Assembly: GCF_028583545.1 (NCBI RefSeq)
Contig: NZ_CP087106.1
Coordinates: forward strand, 5,439,001 to 5,503,000
DNA: 64,000 bases
Direction of reading: 5' to 3'
Origin: Methylobacterium sp. NMS14P
GTDB taxonomy: Bacteria > Pseudomonadota > Alphaproteobacteria > Rhizobiales > Beijerinckiaceae
Part shown: in pieces, positions 18,674-29,436 of the stretch
Layout: each line of letters opens with the position of its first letter
Position numbering within the stretch: position 1 is the first letter of the stretch
Made by a program: the position numbers and the translations under genes
The notes under the pieces: generated by a model
Seen by the model: the letters and a program-made list of their open reading frames with translations, nothing else
Told to the model about the DNA's origin: nothing
Databases searched by the model: none

Positions 18674-20809
18674 ATGACTGCTCTGGATCCGGCGGAGATC
18701 TTCCGCGCCGAGGCCGCCGAGCTGCTCGCCTGCCTGGAGACGACCCTGCTCGACCTCGGCGACCGGCCCGAGGACCGGGCCCTGATCGACACCGCCTTCC
18801 GCGCCCTGCACACCATCAAGGGCTCGGGCGCCATGTTCGGCTTCGAGCAGGTCGCCGCCTTCACCCACGACTTCGAGACCGCCTTCGACCGCGTCCGCCG
18901 CGGCGAGGTCCCGGTCGGCCGCGACCTCGTCAACGTCTCCCTCTCGGCCAAGGACTTCATCCGCGGCCTCATCGAGGAGCCCGAGGCCAGCGCCCCGATC
19001 ATCGGCGAGGCCATCCTGGCCGAACTCGAGCAGCTCCTCGGCGCCACAGCACACCGTGGCGCCCACGCGGCCGCCCACACCACCGCCGACACCGCCGCCC
19101 ACGCTGCCGCCCACGCTGCCGCCTCGTCCGACGCCTCTTGCGACGCCCCGGCCGCCGAGGCCGGCTGGCGGATCGGCATCGCCTTCGCCCCGGACGTCCT
19201 GCGCAACGGCACCAACCCCCTGGCGCTCCTCGACGAGCTGCGCGACCTCGGCGCCTGCACGGTCGTGCCGCGGCTCGACGCCCTGCCCGAGCTGGCCGGC
19301 CTCGATCCCGAGAGCCTCGCCCTCGGCTGGGACGTCACGCTGCGCGGGCCCGTCAGCCGCGCGGCGGTCGAGGACGTGTTCCTGTTCGTGCGCGACGAGA
19401 TGGTCCTGACCCTGCAGCCGGAAGGCCTGGCGCTGCCGGACGCCACACCGGAGGCCGCCCCGCCGGCCCCGGCCGAGGCCGAGGCGCTCGCCCCCGTTCC
19501 GGGCGCCGCCGCTCCGGTCCCGGCGGAGCCGGTGCCGCCGGCCGCGCCCGCCGCCCCGTCAGTCGCCCCGCCCGATGCCCGGGCGCCGGCGGCGGCGCGG
19601 CGGGCCGAGGACCGGCCGGCCAGCAGCGTGCGGGTCGAGGCGGAGCGGCTCGACGAGCTGATGGACCGGGTCGGCGAGCTCGTCATCGCCCAGGCCCGCC
19701 TCGGCCAGCTCGCCGGCCTGCACGCCGACCCCGGCCTCAAGACCGTCGCGGAGGAGATCGAGCGCCTCTCGGCCCGCCTGCGCGACACCACGATGAGCAT
19801 CCGCATGGTCGCCATCGGCGCCCTGTTCGGCCGCTTCCGCCGCCTCGTCCACGACCTCTCGCGCGACCTCGGCAAGCCGGTCGAATTCGTCACCGGCGGC
19901 GAGGAGACCGAGCTCGACAAGACCGTGATCGAGCGCCTGGCCGACCCGCTCGTCCACCTGATCCGCAACGCCATCGACCACGGCATCGAGGCGCCCGCGC
20001 GCCGCGCGGCCGGCGCCAAGCCCGCCACGGGCCGGATCACGCTGACCGCCGAGCATGTCGGCGCCCAGGTGCTGGTGAGCGTGCGCGACGACGGCGCCGG
20101 GCTCGACGCGGCGCGCATCCGCGCCAAGGCCGAGGAGCGGGGCCTGTGCGCGCCCGGCGCGGTGCTGACCGACCAGCAGATCTACCAGTTCCTGTTCGCG
20201 CCGGGCTTCTCGACCGCGGCGACGATCTCGGCGCTGTCGGGGCGCGGGGTCGGCATGGACGTGGTCAAGAAGACGATCGAGAGCCTGCGCGGCACGATCG
20301 ACATCACCACCGAGCCGGGGGGCGGGACCTGCGTGGCGCTGCGCCTGCCGCTGACGCTGGCGATCATCGAGGGGCTGCTGATCCGGGTCGGGGCGGGGCG
20401 CTACGTGATCCCGCTGGCGGCGGTGGAGGAGTGCGTCGAGCTGCCCGCGGGCGCGCGCGGCGGGCGCGGGCGGGACTTCCTGAACATCCGCGGCGCGCTG
20501 GTGCCGTTCCTGCGGCTGCGGGACCTGTTCGGGGCGTCGGGCGAGCCGGAGGAGCACCAGAAGGTGATCGTGGTGTCGGCGGGCGAGGCGCGGGTCGGCC
20601 TGGTGGCGGACCAGATCATCGGCAACCACCAGACGGTGATCAAGTCGCTGTCGAAGCTGCACGCGGACGTGGCGACGTTCTCGGGGGCGACGATCCTGGG
20701 CGACGGCACGGCCGCGCTGATCGTCGATGTCGGCCGGCTCGTGAGTGGCGGCGAGCGGGCGCGCGAGACTTCGCGCGAGAGCCCGCGCGCGTACCAGGAG
20801 GTGGCGTGA
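18674..20809 (+). CDS. cheA: Chemotaxis histidine kinase CheA
   Basis: 711 residues. The P1 Hpt domain has His46 in ALHTIKGSGAMFGF. A linker rich in His, Ala and Thr (about 125-155) leads to a P2-like region (about 165-255), and a Pro/Ala linker (260-315) precedes P3. The kinase core has the N box HLIRNAIDHGIE, G1 DDGAGLD and G2 GRGVGMDVV. The C terminus is a CheW-like P5 domain. It autophosphorylates and donates to CheY and CheB. The real start is the ATG at 18674; the open frame upstream has no domain. The stop overlaps the cheW start (TGATG), and an AGGAGG sits in the last codons. Confidence 0.93.
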   Translation: MTALDPAEIFRAEAAELLACLETTLLDLGDRPEDRALIDTAFRALHTIKGSGAMFGFEQVAAFTHDFETAFDRVRRGEVPVGRDLVNVSLSAKDFIRGLIEEPEASAPIIGEAILAELEQLLGATAHRGAHAAAHTTADTAAHAAAHAAASSDASCDAPAAEAGWRIGIAFAPDVLRNGTNPLALLDELRDLGACTVVPRLDALPELAGLDPESLALGWDVTLRGPVSRAAVEDVFLFVRDEMVLTLQPEGLALPDATPEAAPPAPAEAEALAPVPGAAAPVPAEPVPPAAPAAPSVAPPDARAPAAARRAEDRPASSVRVEAERLDELMDRVGELVIAQARLGQLAGLHADPGLKTVAEEIERLSARLRDTTMSIRMVAIGALFGRFRRLVHDLSRDLGKPVEFVTGGEETELDKTVIERLADPLVHLIRNAIDHGIEAPARRAAGAKPATGRITLTAEHVGAQVLVSVRDDGAGLDAARIRAKAEERGLCAPGAVLTDQQIYQFLFAPGFSTAATISALSGRGVGMDVVKKTIESLRGTIDITTEPGGGTCVALRLPLTLAIIEGLLIRVGAGRYVIPLAAVEECVELPAGARGGRGRDFLNIRGALVPFLRLRDLFGASGEPEEHQKVIVVSAGEARVGLVADQIIGNHQTVIKSLSKLHADVATFSGATILGDGTAALIVDVGRLVSGGERARETSRESPRAYQEVA

Positions 20810-21354
20810 TGAGCGGCGGCGTGACGAGCGGTGTGACGGGCGGCGTGCCGGGCGGCGTTCTGGGCGGGCCTCCCGGGCCAGGGCCGCGGGCGGGCCCGCA
20901 GGTCGGCGGTCCGGCGGGGCAGCGGGGCGGCCGACAGGTGGTGATGTTCCGGATCGGCACGGAGAGCTTCGCGCTGGAGGCCGGGATGGTGCGCGAGATC
21001 ATCGACCCGATCCCGGCGACCCGCGTGGCCGGGGCGCGGGCGCACCTCGACCGGATCGTGAACGTGCGCGGCAACGTCGTGCCGCTGGCCGACATCCGCG
21101 GTCGGTTCGGGATGCCGGCGGCGGCCGACAGCCCGGACACGCGCTTCCTGGTCCTGGAGGTGGCGGTGGCGGGCGATCCGGTGGTGGTCGCGCTGGTGGC
21201 CGACAAGGTGTTCGCGGTGACCGAGGTCGACCCGGCCGACTGCGAGGCGGTGCCGCCGGTCGGGACGACGTGGCGGCCCGAGTACATCCGCGCGATCGTC
21301 AAGGCCGGGGACGACTTCATCATCGTCCCGGACCTCGAACAGATCCTCGACTGA
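20809..21354 (+). CDS. cheW: Chemotaxis coupling protein CheW with Gly-rich N-terminal tail
   Basis: 181 residues. The CheW domain runs from about 45 ([23 protein letters not shown]) to the end, with [18 protein letters not shown] as the typical core. The first 44 residues are a glycine/proline-rich tail of GGV-type repeats that most CheW proteins lack. The start at 20809 is supported by an AGGAGG at proper distance and by overlap with the cheA stop. It links CheA to receptors; the next gene is an MCP. Confidence 0.9.
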   Translation: MSGGVTSGVTGGVPGGVLGGPPGPGPRAGPQVGGPAGQRGGRQVVMFRIGTESFALEAGMVREIIDPIPATRVAGARAHLDRIVNVRGNVVPLADIRGRFGMPAAADSPDTRFLVLEVAVAGDPVVVALVADKVFAVTEVDPADCEAVPPVGTTWRPEYIRAIVKAGDDFIIVPDLEQILD

Positions 21355-21403
21355 AGACCTGTCGCGGTCTTCTCCAAGTATTGTGTGCGTAGGGGTGAGT
21401 ACG

Positions 21404-23665
21404 ATGCGTTTCTCGATCAAGGCCAAGCTCGGGGTCGGCTTCGGCGCGATCCTCGTCCTCCTCGGAGCCGCCAGCGGTGTGGGCTACCAGCGGCTCACCG
21501 CGGCCGACACCACGATGAAGTACGTCCTGAGCCGCGCCGAGGTGCAGAAACAGGTCCTCGAGGGCAAGGCGAACGCCATCCGTGCCGGGTTCAATGTCCG
21601 CGGCGCCCTGCTCAGCCCCGACGAGGCGCAGATGGCGGAGTTCGCCAAGCGGGTGACGCACAACCGGGCCGACGCCAGCGCGGCCCTGGCCAAGGTCAGG
21701 CCGCTCCTCATGTCCGACGAGGGCCGGCGCCTGTTCGAGGACCTGATGGGCAAGTTCGAGAAGCAGACCGAGCTGGGGACTCGCGCCCTGGAGATGACCC
21801 GCGACAACTCGAACGGGAAGACCTGGGCCGAGATCAACGCCGCGGGTCGCCCGGCGCTGGCCGCGCTGCGCACGGACCTCGACGCCCTGACCGTCACGCC
21901 GGCGGACGCCCAGAATCCGGCCGCGGACCGAGTCGCGCGGGTCGCCGCGGTTTTCAAGAGCCGGGTGGAGCGGGCCTGGGGCCAGCTCACCTCCGCGACC
22001 GGGACGACAAGCGTCGACGCGCTGCAGCAGCGCGTCGCCCTCGCCAAGCAGTCGCGCGAGGAGATCAACCGGTCCCTGGAGGAACTCACCCCGGCGGCCC
22101 AGGCGGCGGGCATCGCCATCACGGGCGTCCGCGAGCGGTTCGCGACGTGGGCGGCCTCGTTCCAGCGCGCGCTGGCGCTCGTCGAGACCGGGACCTCCGT
22201 GAAGGCGGCCGAGCTGGCCTCGGGTGAGTACGCGAAGGTGAGCACGACCGCGATCGACGCGTTCGAGGCCCTGGCCGAGCGACAGAAGCGCTTCATGGAC
22301 GAGGCCGCGGTCCAGGCCAACGCGGAATCGGCCCAGGGTCAGACCATCCTGCTGACCGTGGCGGCGGCGGCGCTCCTCCTCGGCCTCGGCATCGCCACCT
22401 GGCTCGCCCTCTCGATCTCCCGCGGGCTCGGCCGCGCCGTGACCCTCGCCGACGCGGTGGCGATGGGCGACCTGAGCCAGACCGCGAAGGTCACCTCGAA
22501 CGACGAGCTCGGCGACCTCGTCGGCGCCATGGGCCGCATGACCGAGAACCTGAACGCGACGGCCGCGCTCGCCAACGCCATCGCGCGGGGCGACCTCACG
22601 GTCGAGGCCAGGCCGCTCTCCGACAAGGACACGATGGGCATCGCCCTGCAGACCATGTTGACGAAGCTGCGCGCCGTCGTGGCCGAGGCGAGCGCGGCCG
22701 CGAGCAACGTGTCTGCGGGTTCACAGGAGCTTTCGGCCTCGGCCGAGCAGCTGTCGCAGGGCTCGACCGAGCAGGCCGCCTCGACCGAGGAAGCCTCGGC
22801 GTCGATGGAGGAGATGGCCTCCAACGTGAAGCAGAACGCCGAGAACGCCAGCCAGACCGAGACGATCGCCCGGCAGTCGGCCCAGGACGCCGAGGCCAGC
22901 GGGGTGGCGGTCGGCCGCGCCGTCGAGGCCATGCAGACCATCGCCCAGAAGATCACCATCGTGCAGGAGATCGCCCGCCAGACCGACCTGCTCGCCCTCA
23001 ACGCCGCCGTCGAGGCGGCCCGGGCCGGCGAGCACGGGCGCGGCTTCGCGGTGGTGGCCAGCGAGGTGCGCAAGCTGGCCGAGCGCAGCCAGGCGGCCGC
23101 GGCCGAGATCGGCACGCTCTCGTCCGACACCGTCAAGGCCGCCCAGCAGGCCGGCGACATGCTCGGGCGGCTCGTGCCCGACATCAAGAAGACCGCCAGC
23201 CTGGTCGAGGAGATCACCGCCGCCTGCCGCGAGCAGGATGTCGGCTCGGGCCAGATCAACCAGGCGATCCAGCAGCTCGACAAGGTCACCCAGCAGAACG
23301 CCAGCGCCTCCGAGCAGGTCTCGGCCACCTCCGAGGAACTGGCCACCCAGGCCGAGAAGCTGCAGGCGACGATCGCCTACTTCCGCATCACCGAGGCGTC
23401 CGCGCCGGGCGCGTCCCTGGCCGGTGCTCCCCTGGCGGGCGTCGATCAGGCGGTGACGCGGCTGCGGACGACGGCGGCGCGGATGGGCACGGCCGCGGGG
23501 GGCATGGCCTTGGGGGGCATGGCCTCGGGGGGCGCGTCCTCGGCGGCGATCCGCTCGCCGAGCCCGAAGCGGGCGGGCGGGCGCGGCCCGGCCGGGGGCG
23601 GCGGCTTCGCCCTCGACATGGGCGAGGGCGACGCGCAGGACGCCGCCTTCACCCGCGTCGCCTGA
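21404..23665 (+). CDS. Methyl-accepting chemotaxis protein
   Basis: 753 residues. A first membrane helix (about 9-30), a periplasmic helical sensor region (about 30-310, four-helix-bundle-like), a second membrane helix (about 313-337), HAMP, and the signalling domain with the hairpin tip [20 protein letters not shown] followed by [19 protein letters not shown]. The last 60 residues are Gly/Ala-rich with repeated GGMA phrases and no NWETF pentapeptide. Start at 21404 has an AGGGGTGAG site. It lies inside the che operon, so it is the likely dedicated receptor; the ligand is unknown. Confidence 0.92.
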   Translation: MRFSIKAKLGVGFGAILVLLGAASGVGYQRLTAADTTMKYVLSRAEVQKQVLEGKANAIRAGFNVRGALLSPDEAQMAEFAKRVTHNRADASAALAKVRPLLMSDEGRRLFEDLMGKFEKQTELGTRALEMTRDNSNGKTWAEINAAGRPALAALRTDLDALTVTPADAQNPAADRVARVAAVFKSRVERAWGQLTSATGTTSVDALQQRVALAKQSREEINRSLEELTPAAQAAGIAITGVRERFATWAASFQRALALVETGTSVKAAELASGEYAKVSTTAIDAFEALAERQKRFMDEAAVQANAESAQGQTILLTVAAAALLLGLGIATWLALSISRGLGRAVTLADAVAMGDLSQTAKVTSNDELGDLVGAMGRMTENLNATAALANAIARGDLTVEARPLSDKDTMGIALQTMLTKLRAVVAEASAAASNVSAGSQELSASAEQLSQGSTEQAASTEEASASMEEMASNVKQNAENASQTETIARQSAQDAEASGVAVGRAVEAMQTIAQKITIVQEIARQTDLLALNAAVEAARAGEHGRGFAVVASEVRKLAERSQAAAAEIGTLSSDTVKAAQQAGDMLGRLVPDIKKTASLVEEITAACREQDVGSGQINQAIQQLDKVTQQNASASEQVSATSEELATQAEKLQATIAYFRITEASAPGASLAGAPLAGVDQAVTRLRTTAARMGTAAGGMALGGMASGGASSAAIRSPSPKRAGGRGPAGGGGFALDMGEGDAQDAAFTRVA

Positions 23666-23682
23666 CGCGTCGCCCCAGACCC

Positions 23683-23715
23683 GGATCCGCGCGGCGCCAG
23701 GCCCCGCGCGGATCC
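23683..23715. terminator. 12-bp perfect hairpin between mcp and cheW
   Basis: GGATCCGCGCGG (23683-23694) and CCGCGCGGATCC (23704-23715) pair perfectly around a 9-base loop, 18 bases after the mcp stop. There is no T-tract. It may slow or partly stop transcription, or protect the upstream mRNA end. Confidence 0.5.
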
Positions 23716-23773
23716 CGCCGTCGGCGCCGGGCCGCAGCCGCAGCCGCAGCCGCAATCCATCCGGAGATCCCGC

Positions 23774-24277
23774 ATGTCCAGTGTGTGGCAGTACCTGACC
23801 CTCGGCCTCGGGGCCGAGACCTTCGGGATCGACGTCGAGCACGTCCACGAGATCCTCGACTACCGGGTGCCGGCGGCGCTGCCGCAGGCGCCGGCGTTCC
23901 TGCTCGGCATGATCGACGTGCGCGGGCAGAGCTACCCGGTGGTCGACCTGCGGACCAAGCTCGGCCTGCCTTCGGTGGCGCGCACGCCGGCCACCCGGAT
24001 CATCCTGCTCAACGTGCCGATGCCGGGCCGGGCGCTGCGGGTCGGGTTCGTGGCCGACCGGGTGATCGAGGTGACGGAGCTCGACCGGGCCGAGATGGAG
24101 GCGGCGCCCGAGGTCGGCGGGCGGTGGAACGCGCGCTACATCGCGGGCATCGGCCGCCGGGGCGAGGCGTTCGTGGTGGTGTTCGACCTCGTCGCGCTGA
24201 TGGACGGCAACGGCCCGGCGCTGGCCGCGGCCCCGCAGGCCGCAGCCCCGCAGGCCGCAGCCCCGCAGGCCGCCTGA
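23774..24277 (+). CDS. cheW: Second chemotaxis coupling protein CheW with repeat tail
   Basis: 167 residues. CheW domain: QYLTLGLGAETFGIDVEHVHEILDY, GMIDVRGQSYPVVDLRTKLG, then VADRVIEVTEL. The C terminus ends in three copies of an AAPQA-type pentapeptide, encoded by three near-identical 15-base units (24231-24274). It is located between mcp and cheR, 14 bases before cheR. Two CheW proteins in one operon suggest arrays of mixed composition, which is inference. Confidence 0.9.
   Translation: MSSVWQYLTLGLGAETFGIDVEHVHEILDYRVPAALPQAPAFLLGMIDVRGQSYPVVDLRTKLGLPSVARTPATRIILLNVPMPGRALRVGFVADRVIEVTELDRAEMEAAPEVGGRWNARYIAGIGRRGEAFVVVFDLVALMDGNGPALAAAPQAAAPQAAAPQAA
24231..24274 (+). repeat. 15-base tandem repeat in the end of cheW
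   Basis: CCCCGCAGGCCGCAG occurs at 24231-24245 and 24246-24260, and a third copy diverges at its end (24261-24274). It encodes the repeated PQAAA tail and could change length by slippage without shifting frame. Confidence 0.75.
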
Positions 24278-24290
24278 GGGATCCGCCACC

Positions 24291-25139
24291 ATGGAGGCCG
24301 AACCGGGTCACCTGAGCGACCGACACTTCCGCTCCGTCGCCGACCTCATCCAGCAGCACGTCGGCATCCAGCTCCCGCCGGCCAAGCGCACCATGGTCGA
24401 GGGCCGGCTGCGCAAGCGCATGCGGGCCCTCGATCTCCCGACCCTGGAGGCCTATGGCCGCCACCTGTTCGAGGCCGGCCATCTCGCGGACGAGTTCCCG
24501 CACCTCGTCGACTGCGTGACGACGAACAAGACCGACTTCTTCCGCGAGCCCGCGCATTTCGACCTGCTGCGCGCGACGATCGTGCCGCGGCTGGCCGCGC
24601 GGGGCGACCGGCCGCTGCTCAAAGTCTGGAGCGCGGCGGCCTCGACGGGGGCGGAGGCCTACACGCTGGCGATGGTCCTGCACGACATGGCCGCCGACCG
24701 GTTCCGCTACGCCATCCTCGGGACGGACATCTCCTCGGAGGTGCTCGAGCGGGCCCGCGCGGCGATCTACCCGGAAGAGATGCTGGCCGCCGTGCCGGCG
24801 GACCTGCGGCGGCGCTACGTGATGGTCGCGCGCGACCGGGCCCGGCGCGAGGGGCGGATCGTGCCGGAGCTGCGCGCCCGGGTGCGGTTCCAGCGGCTCA
24901 ACCTGATGGACGAGGCCTACCCGATCGACCGGGACGTCGACCTCGTCTTCTGCCGCAACGTGCTGATCTACTTCGACAAGCCGACCCAGAAGGCCGTGGT
25001 CGCGCGTCTGGCCGCGCATCTGCGCCCCGGCGGCTACCTGATCGTCGGCCATTCCGAATCCATGGCGGGCGTCGGCGTGGCGGGCCTCGACCAGGTCTCC
25101 TCCACCGTCTTCAGCAAGCTGAGGGAGTCCAGCCGGTGA
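24291..25139 (+). CDS. cheR: Chemoreceptor methyltransferase CheR
   Basis: 282 residues. An N-terminal helical CheR domain (about 8-65) is followed by the SAM-binding fold: [17 protein letters not shown] (about 108-124) as the glycine-type motif, [13 protein letters not shown], and [13 protein letters not shown] near 222, the hallmark of CheR. It methylates glutamates of receptors using S-adenosylmethionine. The stop overlaps the cheB GTG start (GTGA), so the methylation pair is translationally coupled. Confidence 0.94.
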   Translation: MEAEPGHLSDRHFRSVADLIQQHVGIQLPPAKRTMVEGRLRKRMRALDLPTLEAYGRHLFEAGHLADEFPHLVDCVTTNKTDFFREPAHFDLLRATIVPRLAARGDRPLLKVWSAAASTGAEAYTLAMVLHDMAADRFRYAILGTDISSEVLERARAAIYPEEMLAAVPADLRRRYVMVARDRARREGRIVPELRARVRFQRLNLMDEAYPIDRDVDLVFCRNVLIYFDKPTQKAVVARLAAHLRPGGYLIVGHSESMAGVGVAGLDQVSSTVFSKLRESSR

Positions 25140-26221
25140 GCGCGTCCCGACCGATCCGCGTCCTCGTCGTCGACGACTCGGCCTCCGTCCGCCAGACCTT
25201 GTGCAGCATCCTGGAGACGGCGCCCGACATCGAGATCCTGGGAACGGCCGCCGATCCGTTCATCGCCGCCCGCCGGATCCAGGAGGAGATCCCGGACGTC
25301 ATCATCCTCGATCTCGAGATGCCCCGCATGGACGGCCTGACCTTCCTGCGGAAGATCATGGCGCAGAAGCCGCTGCCGGTGATCGTCTGCTCGACCCTGA
25401 CCGGGGCGGGTTCCCGGATGCTGTTCGAGGTCCTCGAGGCGGGCGCCGTCGACGTGCTGCCGAAGCCGCGGGTCGACACGCGCCAGTTCCTGCTCGAATC
25501 CACCGTCCGCGTCTGCGACGCCGTCCGGGCGGCCGCGCGGGCCAAGCTGCGCGGGAGCCGGCCGCCCCGGCAGCTGGTCGAGGCGAAACTCTCGGCCGAC
25601 GCTGTCCTGCCGCCGCCCGTCCCCGGGCGCGTGGTGGTCGAGACCGACCGGATCGTCTGCATCGGCGCGTCGACGGGCGGGACGGAAGCCCTGCGCGACG
25701 TGCTCGAGGTGCTGCCCGCCGAGTCCCCCGGCCTCGTCATCGTGCAGCACATGCCGGAGCATTTCACGGCGGCGTTCGCCAAGCGCCTGAACGGGCTCTG
25801 CGCGATCACCGTCAAGGAGGCGGAGGACGGCGACCTCGTGATGCGGGGCCGCGCCCTGATCGCCCCGGGCGGGCGGCACCTCATGGTCGAGCGCCGGGGC
25901 GGCAGCTACGCTGTGTCGGTGAAGGACGGTCCCCTCGTCGCGCGCCACCGACCGTCGGTCGACGTCCTGTTCCGGTCGGCCGCCCGGGCGGCGGCCGCGA
26001 ACGCCCTCGGCATCCTCATGACCGGCATGGGCGACGACGGCGCCAACGGCCTGCTGGAGATGCGCCGGGCCGGGGCGCAGACGGTCGCTCAGGACGAGGC
26101 GAGCTGCGTCGTGTTCGGGATGCCCAAGGAGGCGATCGACCGCGGCGCGGCCGCCAAGGTCCTGCCGCTCGAGCAGATGCACCTGGAGATCCGGCGCTTC
26201 GGCCTGTCCGCGGCGCGCTGA
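25136..26221 (+). CDS. cheB: Chemotaxis methylesterase / glutaminase CheB
   Basis: 361 residues, GTG start overlapping cheR. Receiver domain (8-125) with Asp13, Asp14 and phospho-acceptor Asp59 (ILDLEMP), a linker, then the methylesterase domain (about 170-355) with the catalytic triad motifs [10 protein letters not shown] (Ser), VQHMPEHF (His) and [10 protein letters not shown] (Asp). It removes methyl groups from receptors in response to CheA phosphorylation. Last gene of the che operon. Confidence 0.94.
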   Translation: MSASRPIRVLVVDDSASVRQTLCSILETAPDIEILGTAADPFIAARRIQEEIPDVIILDLEMPRMDGLTFLRKIMAQKPLPVIVCSTLTGAGSRMLFEVLEAGAVDVLPKPRVDTRQFLLESTVRVCDAVRAAARAKLRGSRPPRQLVEAKLSADAVLPPPVPGRVVVETDRIVCIGASTGGTEALRDVLEVLPAESPGLVIVQHMPEHFTAAFAKRLNGLCAITVKEAEDGDLVMRGRALIAPGGRHLMVERRGGSYAVSVKDGPLVARHRPSVDVLFRSAARAAAANALGILMTGMGDDGANGLLEMRRAGAQTVAQDEASCVVFGMPKEAIDRGAAAKVLPLEQMHLEIRRFGLSAAR

Positions 26222-26247
26222 GGCGGGGGCGAGCGCCGGGGCCGGAT

Positions 26248-26583
26248 TCAGGACTGTTCGCGTTGCCCGGCCTGCGCCTCGGCCTTGGCCCGGCGCCCCC
26301 GCGCGCGGCTGGACGGTCGGGCCGCTCCGCGCGGCGTCCCGCCGGTGCCCGTCTTCACCGACCGGGCTCGGGGAAGCCCGTTGCTCCCGCCGCGCCGCGC
26401 GCTGCGCTGGGCGAGCTGCCCAGGGTGGGCGCTCTCTTCCTGCGTTCCGGAGTCCAGCAGGTCCCGAACGCCGGGCGGATGATCGGGCACGCTGAACAAG
26501 CGGGACAGCCCCTCGGCGACGCCCCGGAGGACGGCATCCGCCTGCTCGTGATCTTCCTGGCTCTGTACGACGATGAGACTCAT
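26248..26583 (-). CDS. Small hypothetical protein with basic tail
   Basis: 111 residues. The N-terminal third (MSLIVVQSQEDHEQADAVLRGVAEGLSRLF) looks like a folded alpha/beta segment. The remainder is Gly/Arg/Ser-rich and strongly basic, resembling a disordered tail. No recognised family. It is convergent with cheB, 26 bases apart. The ribosome site is weak, so the start and even coding status are uncertain. Confidence 0.45.
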   Translation of the reverse strand: MSLIVVQSQEDHEQADAVLRGVAEGLSRLFSVPDHPPGVRDLLDSGTQEESAHPGQLAQRSARRGGSNGLPRARSVKTGTGGTPRGAARPSSRARGRRAKAEAQAGQREQS

Positions 26584-26887
26584 CTGCGCACCCGGATCGT
26601 TCGTTCAGATCCTAAACTCGAGTCGGTGCGAGAGGTTGCCTGGGCCTGCCGGAAGTCATCCTGCGATGTCGTGGCTTCCTGATCCATGGACGGCATGTAA
26701 TCAACCGGTGGTCGTATCGCGATGAATAATGAATGATCGCGGAGGCTCTCGACTATGCATCGCGATGGCTCGCGGGGTCTTTCTCAACGCAAAGTCGGGT
26801 CTCGATCTGCGTAACACGGGGCAGGGTTGTGTTGGTGCGCCGCGACACGCGCCGCGCCGCGCGCCGGCGGCTCCCCGACCGCGCGGA
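26584..26887. other. Intergenic region with short palindromes
   Basis: About 300 bases between the small unknown gene and the end of dadA. It holds an inverted pair CGCGAT (26718-26723) and ATCGCG (26736-26741) and, 20 bases further, a perfect ATCGCGAT. No gene is visible. These could be promoter elements for the minus-strand unknown gene. Confidence 0.35.
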
Positions 26888-28147
26888 TCACGCGGCGTAG
26901 CGGTCGAGGGCCAGATCGTCGCTCGCGATCTCGGGGGCCCGGCCGGACACGAGGTCGGCGAGCAGGCGGCCCGAGCCGCAGGCCATGGTCCAGCCGAGGG
27001 TGCCGTGACCGGTGTTGGTGAACAGGTTCCCGACCCGCGTGCCCCCGACGATCGGCGTGCCGTCCGGCGTCATCGGCCGCAGGCCGGTCCAGAACGCGGC
27101 CCGGTCGAGGTCGCCGCCCGCGGGGAAGAGATCCTGCACCGAGCGCGCGAGGGTCTCGCGGCGCGGCAGGCGCAGGGCGCTGCTGAACCCGGCGAGTTCG
27201 GCGGTGCCGCCGACGCGGATGCGGTCGCCGAGCCGGGTGATCGCGACCTTGTAGGTCTCGTCCATCACCGTCGAGACCGGCGCGGCCTCCGCGTCGGTGA
27301 TCGGCAGCGTCAGGGAGTAGCCCTTCACCGGGTAGACCGGCAGCGCGATCCCGAGGGGGCGCAGCAGGGCCGGCGTGTAGCTGCCCAGCGCCGCCACGTA
27401 GGCATCCGCCCGCAGGAGGTCGCCGTCGGCGGTCTCCACCGCCGTCACCCGGTCCCCGGCGTGATGCAGGCGCGCGATCGCCGTGCGGTAGCGGAAGGTG
27501 ACGCCGAGGCCCTCGCAGATCGCAGCGAGGCGCTGCGTGAACAGGTGCGCGTCGCCGGTCTCGTCGCCCGGCAGCCGCAGGCCGCCGACGAAGACGTCGC
27601 GCACGGCGGCGAGCGCCGGCTCGGCACTGACGCAGCCGGCCGGGTCCAGCACCGTGTAGGGCACGCCGTAGGCGTCGAGGACGCGGGTGTCGTCGCCGAC
27701 ATGGTCGAGCTGCTTTTGCGTCCGGAAGAGCTGGAGCGTGCCCTTCTCCCGGTGGTCGTAGGCGATGCCGGTCTCGGTGCGCAGGTCGCGCAGCGCGTCG
27801 CGGCTGTACTCGGCGAGCCGGACCATGCGGCCCTTGTTCCGCTGGTAGGCCTCCTCGGTGCAGTTCGCGAGCATGCGCGTGAGCCACGCGTAGAGGCGGG
27901 GCTCGAGCCGCGGCCACAGCACCAGGGGGCGGTGCCGCATCATCAGCCACTTGAGCGCCTTCACGGGGATCCCGGGCGCCGCCCAGGGGGCCGAGTAGCC
28001 GGGCGAGACCTGCCCGGCATTGGCGAAGCTGGTCTCTAAACCCGAGCCGGGCTGGCGCTCCAGCACGGTGACCTGATGGCCGGCCCGCGCGAGGTAGTAG
28101 GCCGAGGTGACGCCGACGACGCCGCCGCCGAGGATGAGGACGTGCAT
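26888..28147 (-). CDS. dadA: D-amino-acid dehydrogenase DadA
   Basis: 419 residues. The N terminus is the dinucleotide fold [22 protein letters not shown] ending in an acidic FAD-ribose residue (VLER). DAO-type motifs follow, such as [20 protein letters not shown] and the C-terminal [18 protein letters not shown]. It oxidises D-alanine and other D-amino acids to keto acids, passing electrons to the respiratory chain. It lies 8 bases downstream of the alanine racemase gene in the same operon, giving the L-Ala to pyruvate route. Start 28147 chosen because the glycine motif begins there. Confidence 0.92.
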   Translation of the reverse strand: MHVLILGGGVVGVTSAYYLARAGHQVTVLERQPGSGLETSFANAGQVSPGYSAPWAAPGIPVKALKWLMMRHRPLVLWPRLEPRLYAWLTRMLANCTEEAYQRNKGRMVRLAEYSRDALRDLRTETGIAYDHREKGTLQLFRTQKQLDHVGDDTRVLDAYGVPYTVLDPAGCVSAEPALAAVRDVFVGGLRLPGDETGDAHLFTQRLAAICEGLGVTFRYRTAIARLHHAGDRVTAVETADGDLLRADAYVAALGSYTPALLRPLGIALPVYPVKGYSLTLPITDAEAAPVSTVMDETYKVAITRLGDRIRVGGTAELAGFSSALRLPRRETLARSVQDLFPAGGDLDRAAFWTGLRPMTPDGTPIVGGTRVGNLFTNTGHGTLGWTMACGSGRLLADLVSGRAPEIASDDLALDRYAA

Positions 28148-28155
28148 GGCGGGCC

Positions 28156-29289
28156 TCAGGCTCCGAGGTAGACGCGGTGGAAGCGGTGGCCGAGGCTGGT
28201 CAGGACCTCGTAGCCGATCGTGCCGGCCGCGGCCGCGACGGCGTCGACGTCGCGCTCCGGCCCGACGATGTCGACGAGCGCCCCCGGCCCGAGGGTGCCG
28301 GGCGCCACGTCGGTGACGTCGAGGACGAGGCTGTCCATCGAGACGCGCCCGACCACGGGCAGCCGGACGCCGCCGAACCACGCCGCGCCGCCCGCATTGC
28401 TGCGGAAGAACCCGTCCGCGTAGCCGATCGCGACCGTGGCGAGGCGGCTGTCCCGGGCGACCGTGGCCGCGTGCCCGTAGCCGACCGGCGTGCCCGCCGG
28501 GACGCGGCGCGTCTGCATCACCCGGGCCCGCAGGCCGATCACCGGCCGCATCGGGTTCGGCGCGCCCTCCTGCGGTGCGATCCCGTAGAGGGCGGCGCCG
28601 GGGCGCACCAGGTCGAGGTGGAAGTCTGAACCGAGGAAGATCCCCGAAGAGGCCGCGAGGCTCGCCGGCACCGTCGGCAGGCGCTGCCGGACCGCCCGGA
28701 AGACGGAGAGCTGCGCCGCGTTGACCGGGCTGTCCGGCTCGCCCGCGCAGGCGAGGTGGCTCATCACCAGCCGCAGATCGACGCCCGCGAGAGCGTCCGG
28801 CCGGTCGAGGAGCGCGCCGACCTCGTCCGGCGCGAGGCCGAAGCGGGCCATGCCGGTGTCGACCTGAAGGATCGCCGGCAGGCGCCGCGCGCGCTGCCGG
28901 GCCAGGCCCTGCCAGCCGCCGAGCTGGGACAGGTCGTTGAGGACGGGCACGAGGTCGTGGTCCGCGCAGGCCGCCTCGCTGCCCGGGGCGGCGCCGTTGA
29001 GCACGGCGATCACCGCGCCGGGGCCGAGGATGGACCGGAGGGCGACGCCCTCGCCGACCTGGGCGACGAAGAAGTGCCGGCAGCCCGCGGCGGCCAGGAC
29101 CGGCGCGACCCGGTCGGCGCCGAGGCCGTAGGCGTCCGCCTTGACGACGGCCGCGCAGGCGGCCGTCCCGGCTCGCGCGGCGAGCAGGCGGTAATTCTCC
29201 GCGACGGCCGCGAGATCGATCGTGAGGAGGGCGGAGGCCGTCCCGGCCGGGCCCGCATCGGGCCGGAGCTCGCGGTCGATCATGCTCAT
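28156..29289 (-). CDS. dadX: Alanine racemase (catabolic, DadX type)
   Basis: 377 residues. Lys50 in [13 protein letters not shown] is the pyridoxal-phosphate lysine. [15 protein letters not shown] near 300 is the region after the catalytic tyrosine loop, and [10 protein letters not shown] is typical. It converts L-alanine to D-alanine for DadA. Start at 29289 has GAGGG 6 bases upstream. Genes upstream and downstream (Lrp regulator divergent, dadA following) mark it as the catabolic rather than the cell-wall enzyme. Confidence 0.9.
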   Translation of the reverse strand: MSMIDRELRPDAGPAGTASALLTIDLAAVAENYRLLAARAGTAACAAVVKADAYGLGADRVAPVLAAAGCRHFFVAQVGEGVALRSILGPGAVIAVLNGAAPGSEAACADHDLVPVLNDLSQLGGWQGLARQRARRLPAILQVDTGMARFGLAPDEVGALLDRPDALAGVDLRLVMSHLACAGEPDSPVNAAQLSVFRAVRQRLPTVPASLAASSGIFLGSDFHLDLVRPGAALYGIAPQEGAPNPMRPVIGLRARVMQTRRVPAGTPVGYGHAATVARDSRLATVAIGYADGFFRSNAGGAAWFGGVRLPVVGRVSMDSLVLDVTDVAPGTLGPGALVDIVGPERDVDAVAAAAGTIGYEVLTSLGHRFHRVYLGA

Positions 29290-29436
29290 GGCGGCCCTCG
29301 GAACGGCGCTCGGATGCAGTGCCGGAAGGCTACACGAAGGATCGTCGAACGAGCGTGCATCCTGTCGAAGGGATTTGAGTTTCGAGCTTGGCCGTGAAAA
29401 TATCAGCGGCCAGTTCGAAGATCCTGCGAGGCGCGC

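Noticed and set aside
23739..23757. GCAGCC hexamer run before the second cheW
   Set aside because: It is short and simple, and similar runs are common in such GC-rich DNA.
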